Source: Bacteroidota bacterium (GTDB lineage: Bacteria; Bacteroidota; Bacteroidia; Bacteroidales; WCHB1-69). From it: a stretch of DNA of 6,250 nucleotides. Shown here one piece after another: positions 1-6,225 of this stretch. Both the position numbers and the translations under genes were made by a program. The stretch is from NCBI GenBank assembly GCA_023392945.1, contig JAEWNB010000134.1, positions 1 to 6,250 of the forward strand, given 5' to 3'. Every line of letters starts with the position of its first letter. The stretch's first letter is position 1. The notes under the pieces are model-generated. The model did no database searches. It was given only the letters and a program-made list of their open reading frames with translations, and had not been told where the DNA came from.

Positions 1-461
1 TTTCGATAGAAAAGAATTGTAGTGCAGATGATCTCAAAAATTTGCTAAATCGACCAATCAGGGTTTGTGGGATGGTTAAAAATGAAGGAGAGCCCGGTGG
101 TGGTCCCTATTGGGTACAAAACTCAAGGGGTGAGACACGCTTGCAGATAGTAGAATCCTCACAGATAGATATGCATAATTTATCACAAAAAATGATTATG
201 GAAAATGCGACTCATTTCAATCCTGTTGATATGGTATGCAGTTTTAAAGATTATATGGGCAATAATTATAATTTGCTGGATTATGTGGATGTAAATAGTG
301 GTTTTATATCGATAAAATCTTTTGGAAACAGAAAATTGAAAGCGATGGAACTTCCCGGCTTATGGAATGGGGCAATGGCAGATTGGCTTACAATATTTGT
401 AGAAGTACCTTTGGCAACATTTAACCCCGTTAAAACAGTATTTGACTTACTGAAGAGATGA
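1..461 (+). CDS. DUF4301 family protein, C-terminal part (5' end outside window)
   Basis: The reading frame is open from the left edge (first complete codon at base 3) to TGA at 459-461, giving 153 visible residues. The TTG at 42 should not be taken as the start, because conserved sequence continues upstream of it. The fragment matches my memory of the end of DUF4301, a Bacteroidota family of roughly 500 residues. Recognisable blocks are RPIRVCGMVKNEGEPGGGP, the stretch LQIVESSQID, ATHFNPVDMVC, and near the C-terminus LPGLWNGAMADW followed by FVEVP and TFNPVKTVFDLL. No signal peptide or membrane segment is visible in this part, so it is probably cytoplasmic. The function is unknown. The glycine-rich GEPGGGP loop could bind a nucleotide or phosphate, but that is a guess. 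It is transcribed rightward and apparently ends in its own terminator, so it is not obviously in an operon with the peptidase downstream. Confidence 0.82.
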   Translation, partial: SIEKNCSADDLKNLLNRPIRVCGMVKNEGEPGGGPYWVQNSRGETRLQIVESSQIDMHNLSQKMIMENATHFNPVDMVCSFKDYMGNNYNLLDYVDVNSGFISIKSFGNRKLKAMELPGLWNGAMADWLTIFVEVPLATFNPVKTVFDLLKR

Positions 462-486
462 CAGACTTCAGTAACTATAATTTTTT
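447..486 (+). terminator. Rho-independent-type terminator overlapping the DUF4301 stop codon
   Basis: A perfect 9-bp inverted repeat, TTACTGAAG at 447-455 and CTTCAGTAA at 466-474, encloses a 10-nt loop. A run of six T follows at 481-486. The stem is AT-rich (3 G/C pairs) and the T run starts 6 nt after the stem, so it would be a modest terminator. The left arm lies in the last codons of the DUF4301 gene and the TGA at 459-461 lies in the loop. Translating ribosomes would therefore cover the hairpin until termination. Confidence 0.5.
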
Positions 487-584
487 GAAAGAAATAATCA
501 TTAAAATGTAATGAGACCGTAGATATATAATCGATAATATTTTAAATAGCGAGGAGAATAGATTTTCCACTTCTATACCAATTG

Positions 585-616
585 ATTTTTTACTTTCAAA
601 AAAAGTGTTACCTTTG
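585..616 (+). promoter_or_regulatory. Bacteroidota-type promoter for the M13 peptidase
   Basis: TACCTTTG at 609-616 is an exact match to the Bacteroidota primary-sigma -7 consensus TAnnTTTG. A T-rich stretch at 585-590 lies 18 bp upstream, about where a -33 element (TTTG/TTG) is expected, but it is not a clean match. Transcription would start around 622-626, leaving an A/T-rich leader of about 50 nt before the ATG at 674. There is no Shine-Dalgarno sequence, which is usual in this phylum. The rest of the 462-673 gap shows no credible gene or RNA. Confidence 0.6.
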
Positions 617-673
617 CAACCTTATAAAAAAAATAATATGTTTTTATCTATTTAATAATCAGAAATTTAAATT

Positions 674-2740
674 ATGAAAAAGAAAACAATAATCACTATG
701 GTAACTTTAATAGCTCTATTTTGCTCAATTGGGAGCCAAACAAATGCTCAGGAGGCACAACGTGGGTCAGGAGTTGACTTTAAAAATTTAATGAAAAATG
801 TTAGTCCGGCAGAAGATTTTTATCAGTATGCGTGTGGTGGCTGGATGAAAAATCATCCGTTAACAGGCGAATATTCGCGTTATGGAAGTTTTGATGAATT
901 AGGAGAGAATAATCAAGTTCAGTTAAAAAGCCTTATTACTGAAATTGCATCCAAAAAATCACTCAAAGGATCGGTTTCACAAAAAATCGGTGATTTATAC
1001 AATTTGGGAATGAATACAGATTTGATCAAGACGCAAGGGGCTTCTCCAATTGAACAGGAATTAAAGTCTATTGCGCTGATGAAAAATAAAACTGAACTTA
1101 CCGGTAAGATGGCAGAATTGGCATTAAGTGGCAATTATACTTTTTTTACTGTTTTTGGTGAAGCAGATCCTCAAAATAGTAATATGACAATTGCTTGGTT
1201 TTATCAATCCGGATTGGGAATTGGAGATCGTGATTACTATCTGCAAGAAGATATGCAAAATTATAGGGATGAGTATGTTAAACTGATTTCCAAAATGTTT
1301 GTTCTTTCAGGATATAATAAAATTGACAATTTCTCTGGAAAAGAGGTTGAGATGGCTAACGCTATCCTTGAACTTGAAACAAATATGGCAAAAGTATTTA
1401 TTGATAAAAATGAATTGAGAGATCCTGATAAGACAAATAATATTCGTGAAATTGATGAATTTCAACAGATTATTCCTGCAATTAACATTCCGCAATACAT
1501 TAAGAGTTTAGGAATCAATGATATTACAAGCGTTAATGTTGCCACTTTGCCTTATTTCAAGGGGTTGAATGAAATTCTAGAAAATACTGACATAAGAACG
1601 ATTAAAGCTTACTTGGCATGGAATGTGATCAATGCTGCTGCAGCCTATTTAAGTGATGATTTTGTGAATGCCGACTTTGCTTTTTATGGCAAAGTACTCA
1701 CTGGAAAAGAGGAACTTAAACCGCGTTGGAAGCGTGTAGTTGCTACTGTTGACGGAGCTCTTGGAGAGGCAGTAGGACAAATGTATGTTGAAAAATATTT
1801 TCCCCCAGAATCCAAACAAAGAATGTTAGATATGGTTGGCAATTTACAGCAAGCACTTGCTGAAAGGATAAAGGGAAATAGTTGGATGACAGACGATACC
1901 AAGGTTGAAGCTTTGAATAAATTGGCTACTTTCAAAGTTAAAATCGGGTATCCTGATAAATGGAGGGATTACAGTGGTCTTGAGATTAGTAATGACAGTT
2001 ATTATGCAAATGTAGTTAGGGCAAGAAAATTCGAGAATTCATACCAGTTGGCTAAAATAGGCAAACCGGTTAATAAAGAGGAATGGTTGATGACACCTCA
2101 GACTGTTAATGCTTATTACAATCCGACAACCAATGAGATTTGTTTTCCGGCAGGTATTTTACAGCCGCCATTTTTCGATAAAAATATAGATGATGCTTTT
2201 AATTATGGGGCTATCGGAGTTGTTATCGGGCACGAAATGAGTCATGGTTTTGATGACCAAGGGCGCAAGTATGACAAAGACGGCAATTTGAATGACTGGT
2301 GGAATGCAACAGATGTTGAGGCATTTGATGAAAGAAAGCAAGTGTTGGTAGAATGGTTTAATAAAATTGAAGTTCTCAATGTTAACGATCAACCTATTTA
2401 TGCTAACGGAGAGTTCACTTTAGGCGAAAATATTGCTGATAATGGTGGTTTAAATATTTCATATACAGCCTTACAAAAAGCAAAACAAGCTGGAAAAATA
2501 GAACCTGAAATGGATGGATTTACGGCTGATCAGCGTTTCTTTATTGCATATGCACAAGTTTGGGCAGGCAATATAAGAGATGAAGAAATTATAAGACGCA
2601 CAAAAGAAGATCCTCATTCACTTGGAAAGTGGCGTGTTAATGGGACCTTACCTCATATTAGCTCTTTTATAAATGCTTTTAATGTGAAAAGCGAAGATAA
2701 AATGTATCTTTCTCCTGAGCAAAGAGCCAATATTTGGTAG
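674..2740 (+). CDS. pepO: Secreted M13 family zinc metallopeptidase (PepO/neprilysin type)
   Basis: This 688-residue protein is normal length for bacterial M13 endopeptidases, which cut oligopeptides inside a closed two-lobed chamber. A basic N-terminus and hydrophobic core (residues 2-20) form a signal peptide, probably cleaved after TNA or NAQ near residue 26. This places the enzyme in the periplasm or envelope. The N-terminal lobe opens with DFYQYACGGW (48-57) and SRYGSFDEL. The catalytic domain begins near NAYYNP (479-484) and carries HEMSH (zinc ligands H520 and H524, catalytic E521) followed by GFDDQGRKYD. The third zinc ligand is E585 in ENIAD, with D589 as the supporting aspartate. 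H648 and R654, in DPHSLGKWRVNG, align in spacing with neprilysin H711 and R717, which stabilise the transition state and bind substrate. The C-terminus RANIW is typical. All catalytic residues are intact. It has its own promoter and terminator, so it is probably monocistronic. The pepO symbol rests on family resemblance. Confidence 0.96.
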   Translation: MKKKTIITMVTLIALFCSIGSQTNAQEAQRGSGVDFKNLMKNVSPAEDFYQYACGGWMKNHPLTGEYSRYGSFDELGENNQVQLKSLITEIASKKSLKGSVSQKIGDLYNLGMNTDLIKTQGASPIEQELKSIALMKNKTELTGKMAELALSGNYTFFTVFGEADPQNSNMTIAWFYQSGLGIGDRDYYLQEDMQNYRDEYVKLISKMFVLSGYNKIDNFSGKEVEMANAILELETNMAKVFIDKNELRDPDKTNNIREIDEFQQIIPAINIPQYIKSLGINDITSVNVATLPYFKGLNEILENTDIRTIKAYLAWNVINAAAAYLSDDFVNADFAFYGKVLTGKEELKPRWKRVVATVDGALGEAVGQMYVEKYFPPESKQRMLDMVGNLQQALAERIKGNSWMTDDTKVEALNKLATFKVKIGYPDKWRDYSGLEISNDSYYANVVRARKFENSYQLAKIGKPVNKEEWLMTPQTVNAYYNPTTNEICFPAGILQPPFFDKNIDDAFNYGAIGVVIGHEMSHGFDDQGRKYDKDGNLNDWWNATDVEAFDERKQVLVEWFNKIEVLNVNDQPIYANGEFTLGENIADNGGLNISYTALQKAKQAGKIEPEMDGFTADQRFFIAYAQVWAGNIRDEEIIRRTKEDPHSLGKWRVNGTLPHISSFINAFNVKSEDKMYLSPEQRANIW

Positions 2741-2752
2741 TTAATAAATAAG

Positions 2753-2800
2753 AAGAAAAGTGCAGGGAGATCATCGTCACTTTGCACTTTTCTTTCATTT
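2753..2800 (+). terminator. Rho-independent terminator after the M13 peptidase
   Basis: A perfect 12-bp inverted repeat pairs 2753-2764 (AAGAAAAGTGCA) with 2783-2794 (TGCACTTTTCTT) around an 18-nt loop, starting 12 nt after the peptidase stop codon. The right arm runs into a T-rich tract (CTTTTCTTTCATTTTT). The left arm is preceded by an A-rich tract, so the same hairpin could also act on the minus strand, although no minus-strand gene approaches it. It separates the peptidase transcript from the carbamate kinase genes. Confidence 0.75.
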
Positions 2801-2853
2801 TTATCAATAATCTAAACTTAAATATTAAAATAGTAGAAACTTAAATCATTTGT

Positions 2854-3804
2854 ATGTCAAAATTAGCTGTAATTGCTTTTGGAGGTAATGCCTTGCTACG
2901 CAGCAAACAAAAAGGCACCTTTCAGGAACAGGTTCAAAATGTTACCGAAACCTGTCAATCTCTTGTAAATCTTATTAAGCAAGATATCAATATAGTTATA
3001 GGCCATGGCAACGGACCTCAGGTTGGCAATGTGATGCTTCAGCATGAGGCCGGGAGTCAATTATTTGGGCTACAAAGAATGCCGATGCATTTTTGTGTTT
3101 CTGAAACTCAGGGTTCTATCGGATACTTAATTGAAAAAGGTTTTAGAAATGTTTTTGCAAAAGAACATATTGAAAGGAATGTTGTCACAATTGTTACTCA
3201 AGTGGTTGTTGATAAGAATGATCCGATGTTCCAAAATCCTACTAAACCGGTTGGACCATATTACACTGAAGAAGAAGCAGTAGAATATTCTTCCAGAACT
3301 GGTTCTATTTTTCGTCCTGATCCAAAAGGAAACGGCTGGCGTAAAGTGGTAGCATCACCTAAACCTATTAAAATTCAAAATATTGATATTGTAAAACAAC
3401 TTGCCGATGAAGGTCATGTAGTGGTAACTGTTGGAGGAGGGGGGATCCCTGTAGTTGAAGAACCCAATGGCATGATTACCGGTATTGAAGCAGTTATAGA
3501 CAAAGATCTTGCATCTGCTTTGGTGGCAGTAAATATTGGAGCTGACGATTTTTATATTCTTACAGATGTTCCTAAGGTGTATATCAATTTTAAAAAAGAG
3601 AATGAAAAGGCATTAGACATCATAACAATTTCTGAAGCCAAAAAGCATTTAGCTGACGGGCAATTTGTGGAGGGGTCGATGGCACCAAAAGTGAGAGCTG
3701 CAATATATTTTGTTGAAAATGGGGGAAAAGAATGTATCATCACAGAAGCAGGACAGCTTGGCAATCCCTCTTGCGGTACTAAAATAGTAGCAGATAAATT
3801 ATAA
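2854..3804 (+). CDS. arcC: Carbamate kinase
   Basis: This enzyme catalyses carbamoyl phosphate + ADP to ATP + carbamate, which breaks down to CO2 and ammonia. It is the ATP-yielding last step of arginine or citrulline fermentation in the cytoplasm. The 316 residues match the family's usual length of about 310. Signature blocks of the amino-acid kinase fold are all present: IAFGGNALLR (7-16), GHGNGPQVGN (50-59), GWRKVVASPKP (161-171), VTVGGGGIPVVE (191-202), AVIDKDLAS with lysine 217 (213-221), ILTDVPKVYI (235-244), GSMAPKV with lysine 279 (274-280) and GNPSCGTKIV near the end. The DKD and MAPK lysines are the ones expected near the phosphates. ATG at 2854 is preferred because it begins the conserved first beta strand. 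No SD sequence or clean TAnnTTTG promoter is visible in the 59 bp after the upstream terminator. Ornithine carbamoyltransferase follows after 34 bp, almost certainly in the same operon. Confidence 0.97.
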   Translation: MSKLAVIAFGGNALLRSKQKGTFQEQVQNVTETCQSLVNLIKQDINIVIGHGNGPQVGNVMLQHEAGSQLFGLQRMPMHFCVSETQGSIGYLIEKGFRNVFAKEHIERNVVTIVTQVVVDKNDPMFQNPTKPVGPYYTEEEAVEYSSRTGSIFRPDPKGNGWRKVVASPKPIKIQNIDIVKQLADEGHVVVTVGGGGIPVVEEPNGMITGIEAVIDKDLASALVAVNIGADDFYILTDVPKVYINFKKENEKALDIITISEAKKHLADGQFVEGSMAPKVRAAIYFVENGGKECIITEAGQLGNPSCGTKIVADKL

Positions 3805-3838
3805 TAAAATAAATAATAACCTTAAAAATAAAACAGTT

Positions 3839-4840
3839 ATGGCATTTAATTTGAGAAACAGAAATTTTTTAAAATTATTGGATTTTACTCCAGAAGAAAT
3901 CAAATTTTTATTAACTCTTGCTTCCGATTTGAAAAAGGCAAAATATACAGGTTGTGAACAGCCTATGTTAAAAGGAAAGAACATTGTGCTTTTATTTGAA
4001 AAGGATTCTACCAGAACCCGCTGTTCATTTGAAGTGGCAGCATTGGATCAAGGAGCTCATGTTACCTATCTTGGTCCTTCAGGTTCCCAGATGGGGAAAA
4101 AAGAATCTATGAAAGATACAGCACGTGTATTGGGAAGACTTTATGATGGAATAGAATATCGTGGATATTCACAAGAGATTGTGGAAGCATTGGGTAAATA
4201 TTCCGGAGTTCCCGTTTGGAATGGTTTAACCACAGAATTTCATCCGACTCAGATATTGGCAGATTTTTTGACTATGATGGAACATAGTGACAAACCTTTG
4301 AATCAGATTTCTTTCTGTTACCTTGGAGATGCCCGAAACAATATGGGGAATTCTTTGATGGTAGGCGCAGCTAAAATGGGGATGGACTTCAGAGCTGCAG
4401 CTCCTAAAGAATGTCAGCCTGATGCAAAATTAGTTGCTCAATGTCAGAAAATAGCCAAGGAAACCGGTGCAAAAATTACCTTGACAGACGATGTTGCGAA
4501 AGCTGTAAAAGGTGTTGACTTTTTATATACTGACGTTTGGGTATCTATGGGAGAACCCGCTGAAGTCTGGGCTGAAAGAATTAAATTGCTGACACCTTAT
4601 CAGGTAAATATGAATGTGGTAAAACTTACCGGTAATCCAAAAGTAAAATTCCTCCATTGTTTACCTGCTTTCCACAACAGAGAAACCGTTGTAGGAGAAG
4701 AAATATACCAAAAATATGGCCTGGAAGCCATGGAAGTAACAGAAGAAGTATTTGAGTCTCCATTGTCTATTGTCTTTGATGAAGCAGAAAACAGGCTTCA
4801 TACCATCAAAGCTGTGATGGTAGCTACTCTCGGACAATAA
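3839..4840 (+). CDS. argF: Ornithine carbamoyltransferase, probably catabolic
   Basis: This protein interconverts ornithine + carbamoyl phosphate and citrulline + phosphate. Its 333 residues equal the usual length. Carbamoyl-phosphate binding is shown by STRTR (57-61) and HPTQ (135-138). Ornithine binding is shown by N168 in GDARNNMGNS, by D232 with S236-M237-G238 in TDVWVSMG, and by HCLP (273-276, catalytic C274). The intact SMG loop marks a true ornithine enzyme rather than the N-acetyl- or N-succinylornithine transcarbamylases known from this phylum. FHN after HCLPA and the long match to enterobacterial ArgF and ArcB argue against the YgeW-type oxamate enzyme. It sits 34 bp after carbamate kinase and ends in a strong terminator, so the two form an operon. 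That partnership suggests it works in the citrulline-degrading direction (ArcB role). Sequence alone cannot prove the direction, because catabolic and biosynthetic forms are close relatives. Arginine deiminase and an antiporter are absent from the window. Confidence 0.96.
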   Translation: MAFNLRNRNFLKLLDFTPEEIKFLLTLASDLKKAKYTGCEQPMLKGKNIVLLFEKDSTRTRCSFEVAALDQGAHVTYLGPSGSQMGKKESMKDTARVLGRLYDGIEYRGYSQEIVEALGKYSGVPVWNGLTTEFHPTQILADFLTMMEHSDKPLNQISFCYLGDARNNMGNSLMVGAAKMGMDFRAAAPKECQPDAKLVAQCQKIAKETGAKITLTDDVAKAVKGVDFLYTDVWVSMGEPAEVWAERIKLLTPYQVNMNVVKLTGNPKVKFLHCLPAFHNRETVVGEEIYQKYGLEAMEVTEEVFESPLSIVFDEAENRLHTIKAVMVATLGQ

Positions 4841-4850
4841 ATTGTTTTAT

Positions 4851-4890
4851 TAGGGCGGAAATATTTTGCTATTTTCGCCCTATTTTATTA
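4851..4890 (+). terminator. Rho-independent terminator of the arcC-argF operon
   Basis: A 13-bp hairpin pairs 4851-4863 with 4870-4882, with a G-C-rich base (AGGGCG / CGCCCT), one G-U wobble (4858 with 4875) and a 6-nt loop. ATTTTATTA follows directly. It begins 10 nt after the argF stop codon. It is the strongest hairpin in the window and should isolate the operon from the DUF2147 gene. Confidence 0.85.
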
Positions 4891-4923
4891 ATAGATAAGT
4901 TGATAAATTGGAATTGTTTTGTT

Positions 4924-5346
4924 ATGAATAAATTTGCAGCACTATTTTTGATTATTATATTTTCATGTTCTTTTGCTTATGCTCAAAATAAAGCCGATGA
5001 TATTATTGGGTATTATTTTTTGGTTGATCCATTTTCAGGGGAGGAATCGCAAGCCTATATTTATAAAACAACTTCGGGAAAATATGAAGGGAAAGTTGTT
5101 TGGGTCTCTAATGTTAAAAAGAAGCCTTTTCTTAATTATCTCTTTTTAAAAAATTTGATTTATAATCCGGCGGATAATGAATGGCAGAATGGAACTATTC
5201 AATATCCCGGGAAAAAAGGGGTGTATAAAACATTTATTCGTTTTGAAAATAAGAATACAATCAAAGTTCGAGGCTATTGGGGCTTTTCTTTACTAGGAAA
5301 AAATGTTTATTGGACTAAAGAGGCAACTCGTCGGATTCAGCAATAG
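4924..5346 (+). CDS. Exported DUF2147 family protein
   Basis: The 140-residue protein starts with a clear signal peptide: MNK, a hydrophobic core AALFLIIIFSCSF, then a cleavage site around AYA-Q (residues 17-20). ATG at 4924 is chosen over the upstream TTG at 4900, because the signal peptide begins exactly here and the eight extra residues would add nothing. The mature part fits DUF2147, a small beta-rich periplasmic family. It has DDIIGYYFLVDP at its start, then YIYKTTSGKYEGKVVWV, then NPADNEWQNGTIQYPGKKGVYKTF, and RGYWGFSLLGKNVYWTKE near the end. The function of the family is unknown. There is no lipobox that fits, so a soluble periplasmic protein is likelier than a lipoprotein. It lies 83 bp after argF behind a strong terminator, and no clean promoter is visible. 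Its last 32 bp overlap the end of the convergent acyltransferase-like gene. Confidence 0.85.
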   Translation: MNKFAALFLIIIFSCSFAYAQNKADDIIGYYFLVDPFSGEESQAYIYKTTSGKYEGKVVWVSNVKKKPFLNYLFLKNLIYNPADNEWQNGTIQYPGKKGVYKTFIRFENKNTIKVRGYWGFSLLGKNVYWTKEATRRIQQ

Positions 5347-6115
5347 CTTTTAAGTAATTTGAAACAGGATTGGCATAAATTTTGAGGAAAATATCTTTTA
5401 ATTCATCAATATTACCGTCAATACATTTTAATCCATCATCTCTATACCTGAGAAAATCTTCCTTTTGTTTTTTTGAGTATAAGTGGGCATAGTTATCATT
5501 TTCATTTAACAAATCAAAAGCTATATAATTAGTCGGCCATAATTTGTAGTGCGAATAAATTCTTTTGTCAATAATTTCTTTTAATAATTTGAATTTATCC
5601 TTATGTAAACTACAATAATTCAACTCCTCTGGTGTGATAGTTTCTGTAAAAGCAAAGTGAATATTCCCTTTCCATTGTTTAATCCCATGCAGAATACTTT
5701 GCAAATCCTCATCCTGAGCTTTCTTGTACTCTTGTCGGCGTTGGATATATATTTCTCTGGTTTTAAAAAAATCGCAAGGTTCATACTCATAAGAGATAAC
5801 CAAAGGGGTAATATTGAGCTCCGACAAATTATCAATAAAAGGCTTATGGCTGCTCATAGAGAACATTTTGAGCACTGCAACCTCTGTACAATCGTTTCCA
5901 TCTTTAGTTCTGCCACTGCGTTGTGCTATCCAGGTAGATTGTTTTTTTTCAGTAATAGTATATCTCATATATTGAGACACTTTCTTTGAATTAGAATATG
6001 CATCTCGGAAATTGCCGCCACGGACAATTTTAAACATCTTGTTGATTTTTCCGATATCGATAATAAAATCATCTTTCATTAGATTACTTCCAAAAGTAAT
6101 TTCTGAAGTATCCAT
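5315..6115 (-). CDS. N-terminally truncated PlsC-like acyltransferase (probable pseudogene)
   Basis: The frame encodes 266 residues resembling the C-terminal two thirds of a Bacteroidales glycerolipid acyltransferase of about 380 residues. These are 1-acyl-glycerol-3-phosphate acyltransferase relatives that build membrane lipids. Recognisable blocks are TSEITFGSNLM (3-13), DIGKINKMFKIVRGG (20-34), WIAQRSGRTKDG (62-73, equivalent to the substrate-binding EGT/EGR block) and NITPLVISYEYEPCD (101-115). The C-terminus has IYANPVSNYL (246-255). The catalytic HX4D box should lie about 20 residues before TSEI but is absent from all three minus-strand frames of the 135 bp upstream. The same frame continues above the ATG (…RLIDNQ), in a way that resembles the family, and then hits tandem TGA stops at 6149-6154. 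I infer a 5' deletion or replacement and doubt the protein is active. The frame itself has no internal stop or frameshift, so the loss is recent or the fragment is retained. No minus-strand promoter is visible. Confidence 0.75.
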   Translation of the reverse strand: MDTSEITFGSNLMKDDFIIDIGKINKMFKIVRGGNFRDAYSNSKKVSQYMRYTITEKKQSTWIAQRSGRTKDGNDCTEVAVLKMFSMSSHKPFIDNLSELNITPLVISYEYEPCDFFKTREIYIQRRQEYKKAQDEDLQSILHGIKQWKGNIHFAFTETITPEELNYCSLHKDKFKLLKEIIDKRIYSHYKLWPTNYIAFDLLNENDNYAHLYSKKQKEDFLRYRDDGLKCIDGNIDELKDIFLKIYANPVSNYLKAIAESDELPL

Positions 6116-6170
6116 TTGATTATCTATTAACCTGAGTTCGATTATTAATCATCAAGTAATCAATAAATTA

Positions 6171-6190
6171 AAGAGTTAAAAAGAGTTAAA
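6171..6190 (+). repeat. Perfect 10-bp tandem duplication in the right intergenic region
   Basis: AAGAGTTAAA occurs twice in direct succession at 6171-6180 and 6181-6190 and is followed by more A residues. It lies just upstream of the rightward promoter and in the space where the acyltransferase's missing 5' part should be. It could be a slippage duplication or a pair of regulator half-sites on the same helix face; nothing in the sequence decides between them. Confidence 0.7.
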
Positions 6191-6217
6191 AAAATAGGTT
6201 ATATCATAGAATTTTTG

Positions 6218-6225
6218 TACTTTTG
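6218..6225 (+). promoter_or_regulatory. Bacteroidota-type -7 promoter element for a gene at the right edge
   Basis: TACTTTTG matches TAnnTTTG exactly. No clean TTTG is present at the expected -33 distance (the nearest candidate is the AGGTT region at 6196-6200). Transcription would begin near 6232. The window ends in AT at 6249-6250 after an A-rich stretch (AAACAATTAAC), which may be the first two bases of an ATG start codon. If so, the leader is only about 17 nt. The gene itself lies outside the window. Confidence 0.55.

Noticed and set aside
528..541. ATCGAT-centred AT-rich palindrome as an operator
   Set aside because: Only the central six bases are symmetric, which is not beyond chance in AT-rich DNA.
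674..760. Lipoprotein signal (Cys17) in the M13 peptidase
   Set aside because: Residues before the cysteine are ALF, which do not fit a lipobox. The sequence fits an ordinary signal peptide cleaved near residue 26.
1684..1935. Minus-strand open frame inside the M13 peptidase (and similar ones at 919, 1307 and 2159)
   Set aside because: These are shadows of a well-conserved plus-strand gene, with no motif or start signal.
2841..2853. ATTTG just before the carbamate kinase start as a possible -7 promoter element
   Set aside because: The TA half is not at the right distance and the element would end 1-2 nt before the start codon.
3839..4840. YgeW-type oxamate carbamoyltransferase or acetyl/succinylornithine transcarbamylase
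   Set aside because: The intact ornithine-binding SMG loop and the HCLPAFHN and GDARNN motifs match true ornithine carbamoyltransferases.
4904..4911. TAAATTGG as a promoter for the DUF2147 gene
   Set aside because: It has one mismatch to TAnnTTTG and no -33 partner, and it would leave a leader of only a few nucleotides. It is too weak to list.
4924..4985. Lipoprotein signal in the DUF2147 protein (FSC)
   Set aside because: Phenylalanine at -2 does not fit a lipobox, and AYA-Q downstream is a good signal peptidase I site.
5657..5989. Plus-strand 110-codon open frame opposite the acyltransferase
   Set aside because: It lies wholly antisense to the conserved acyltransferase coding sequence and its translation has no recognisable domain.
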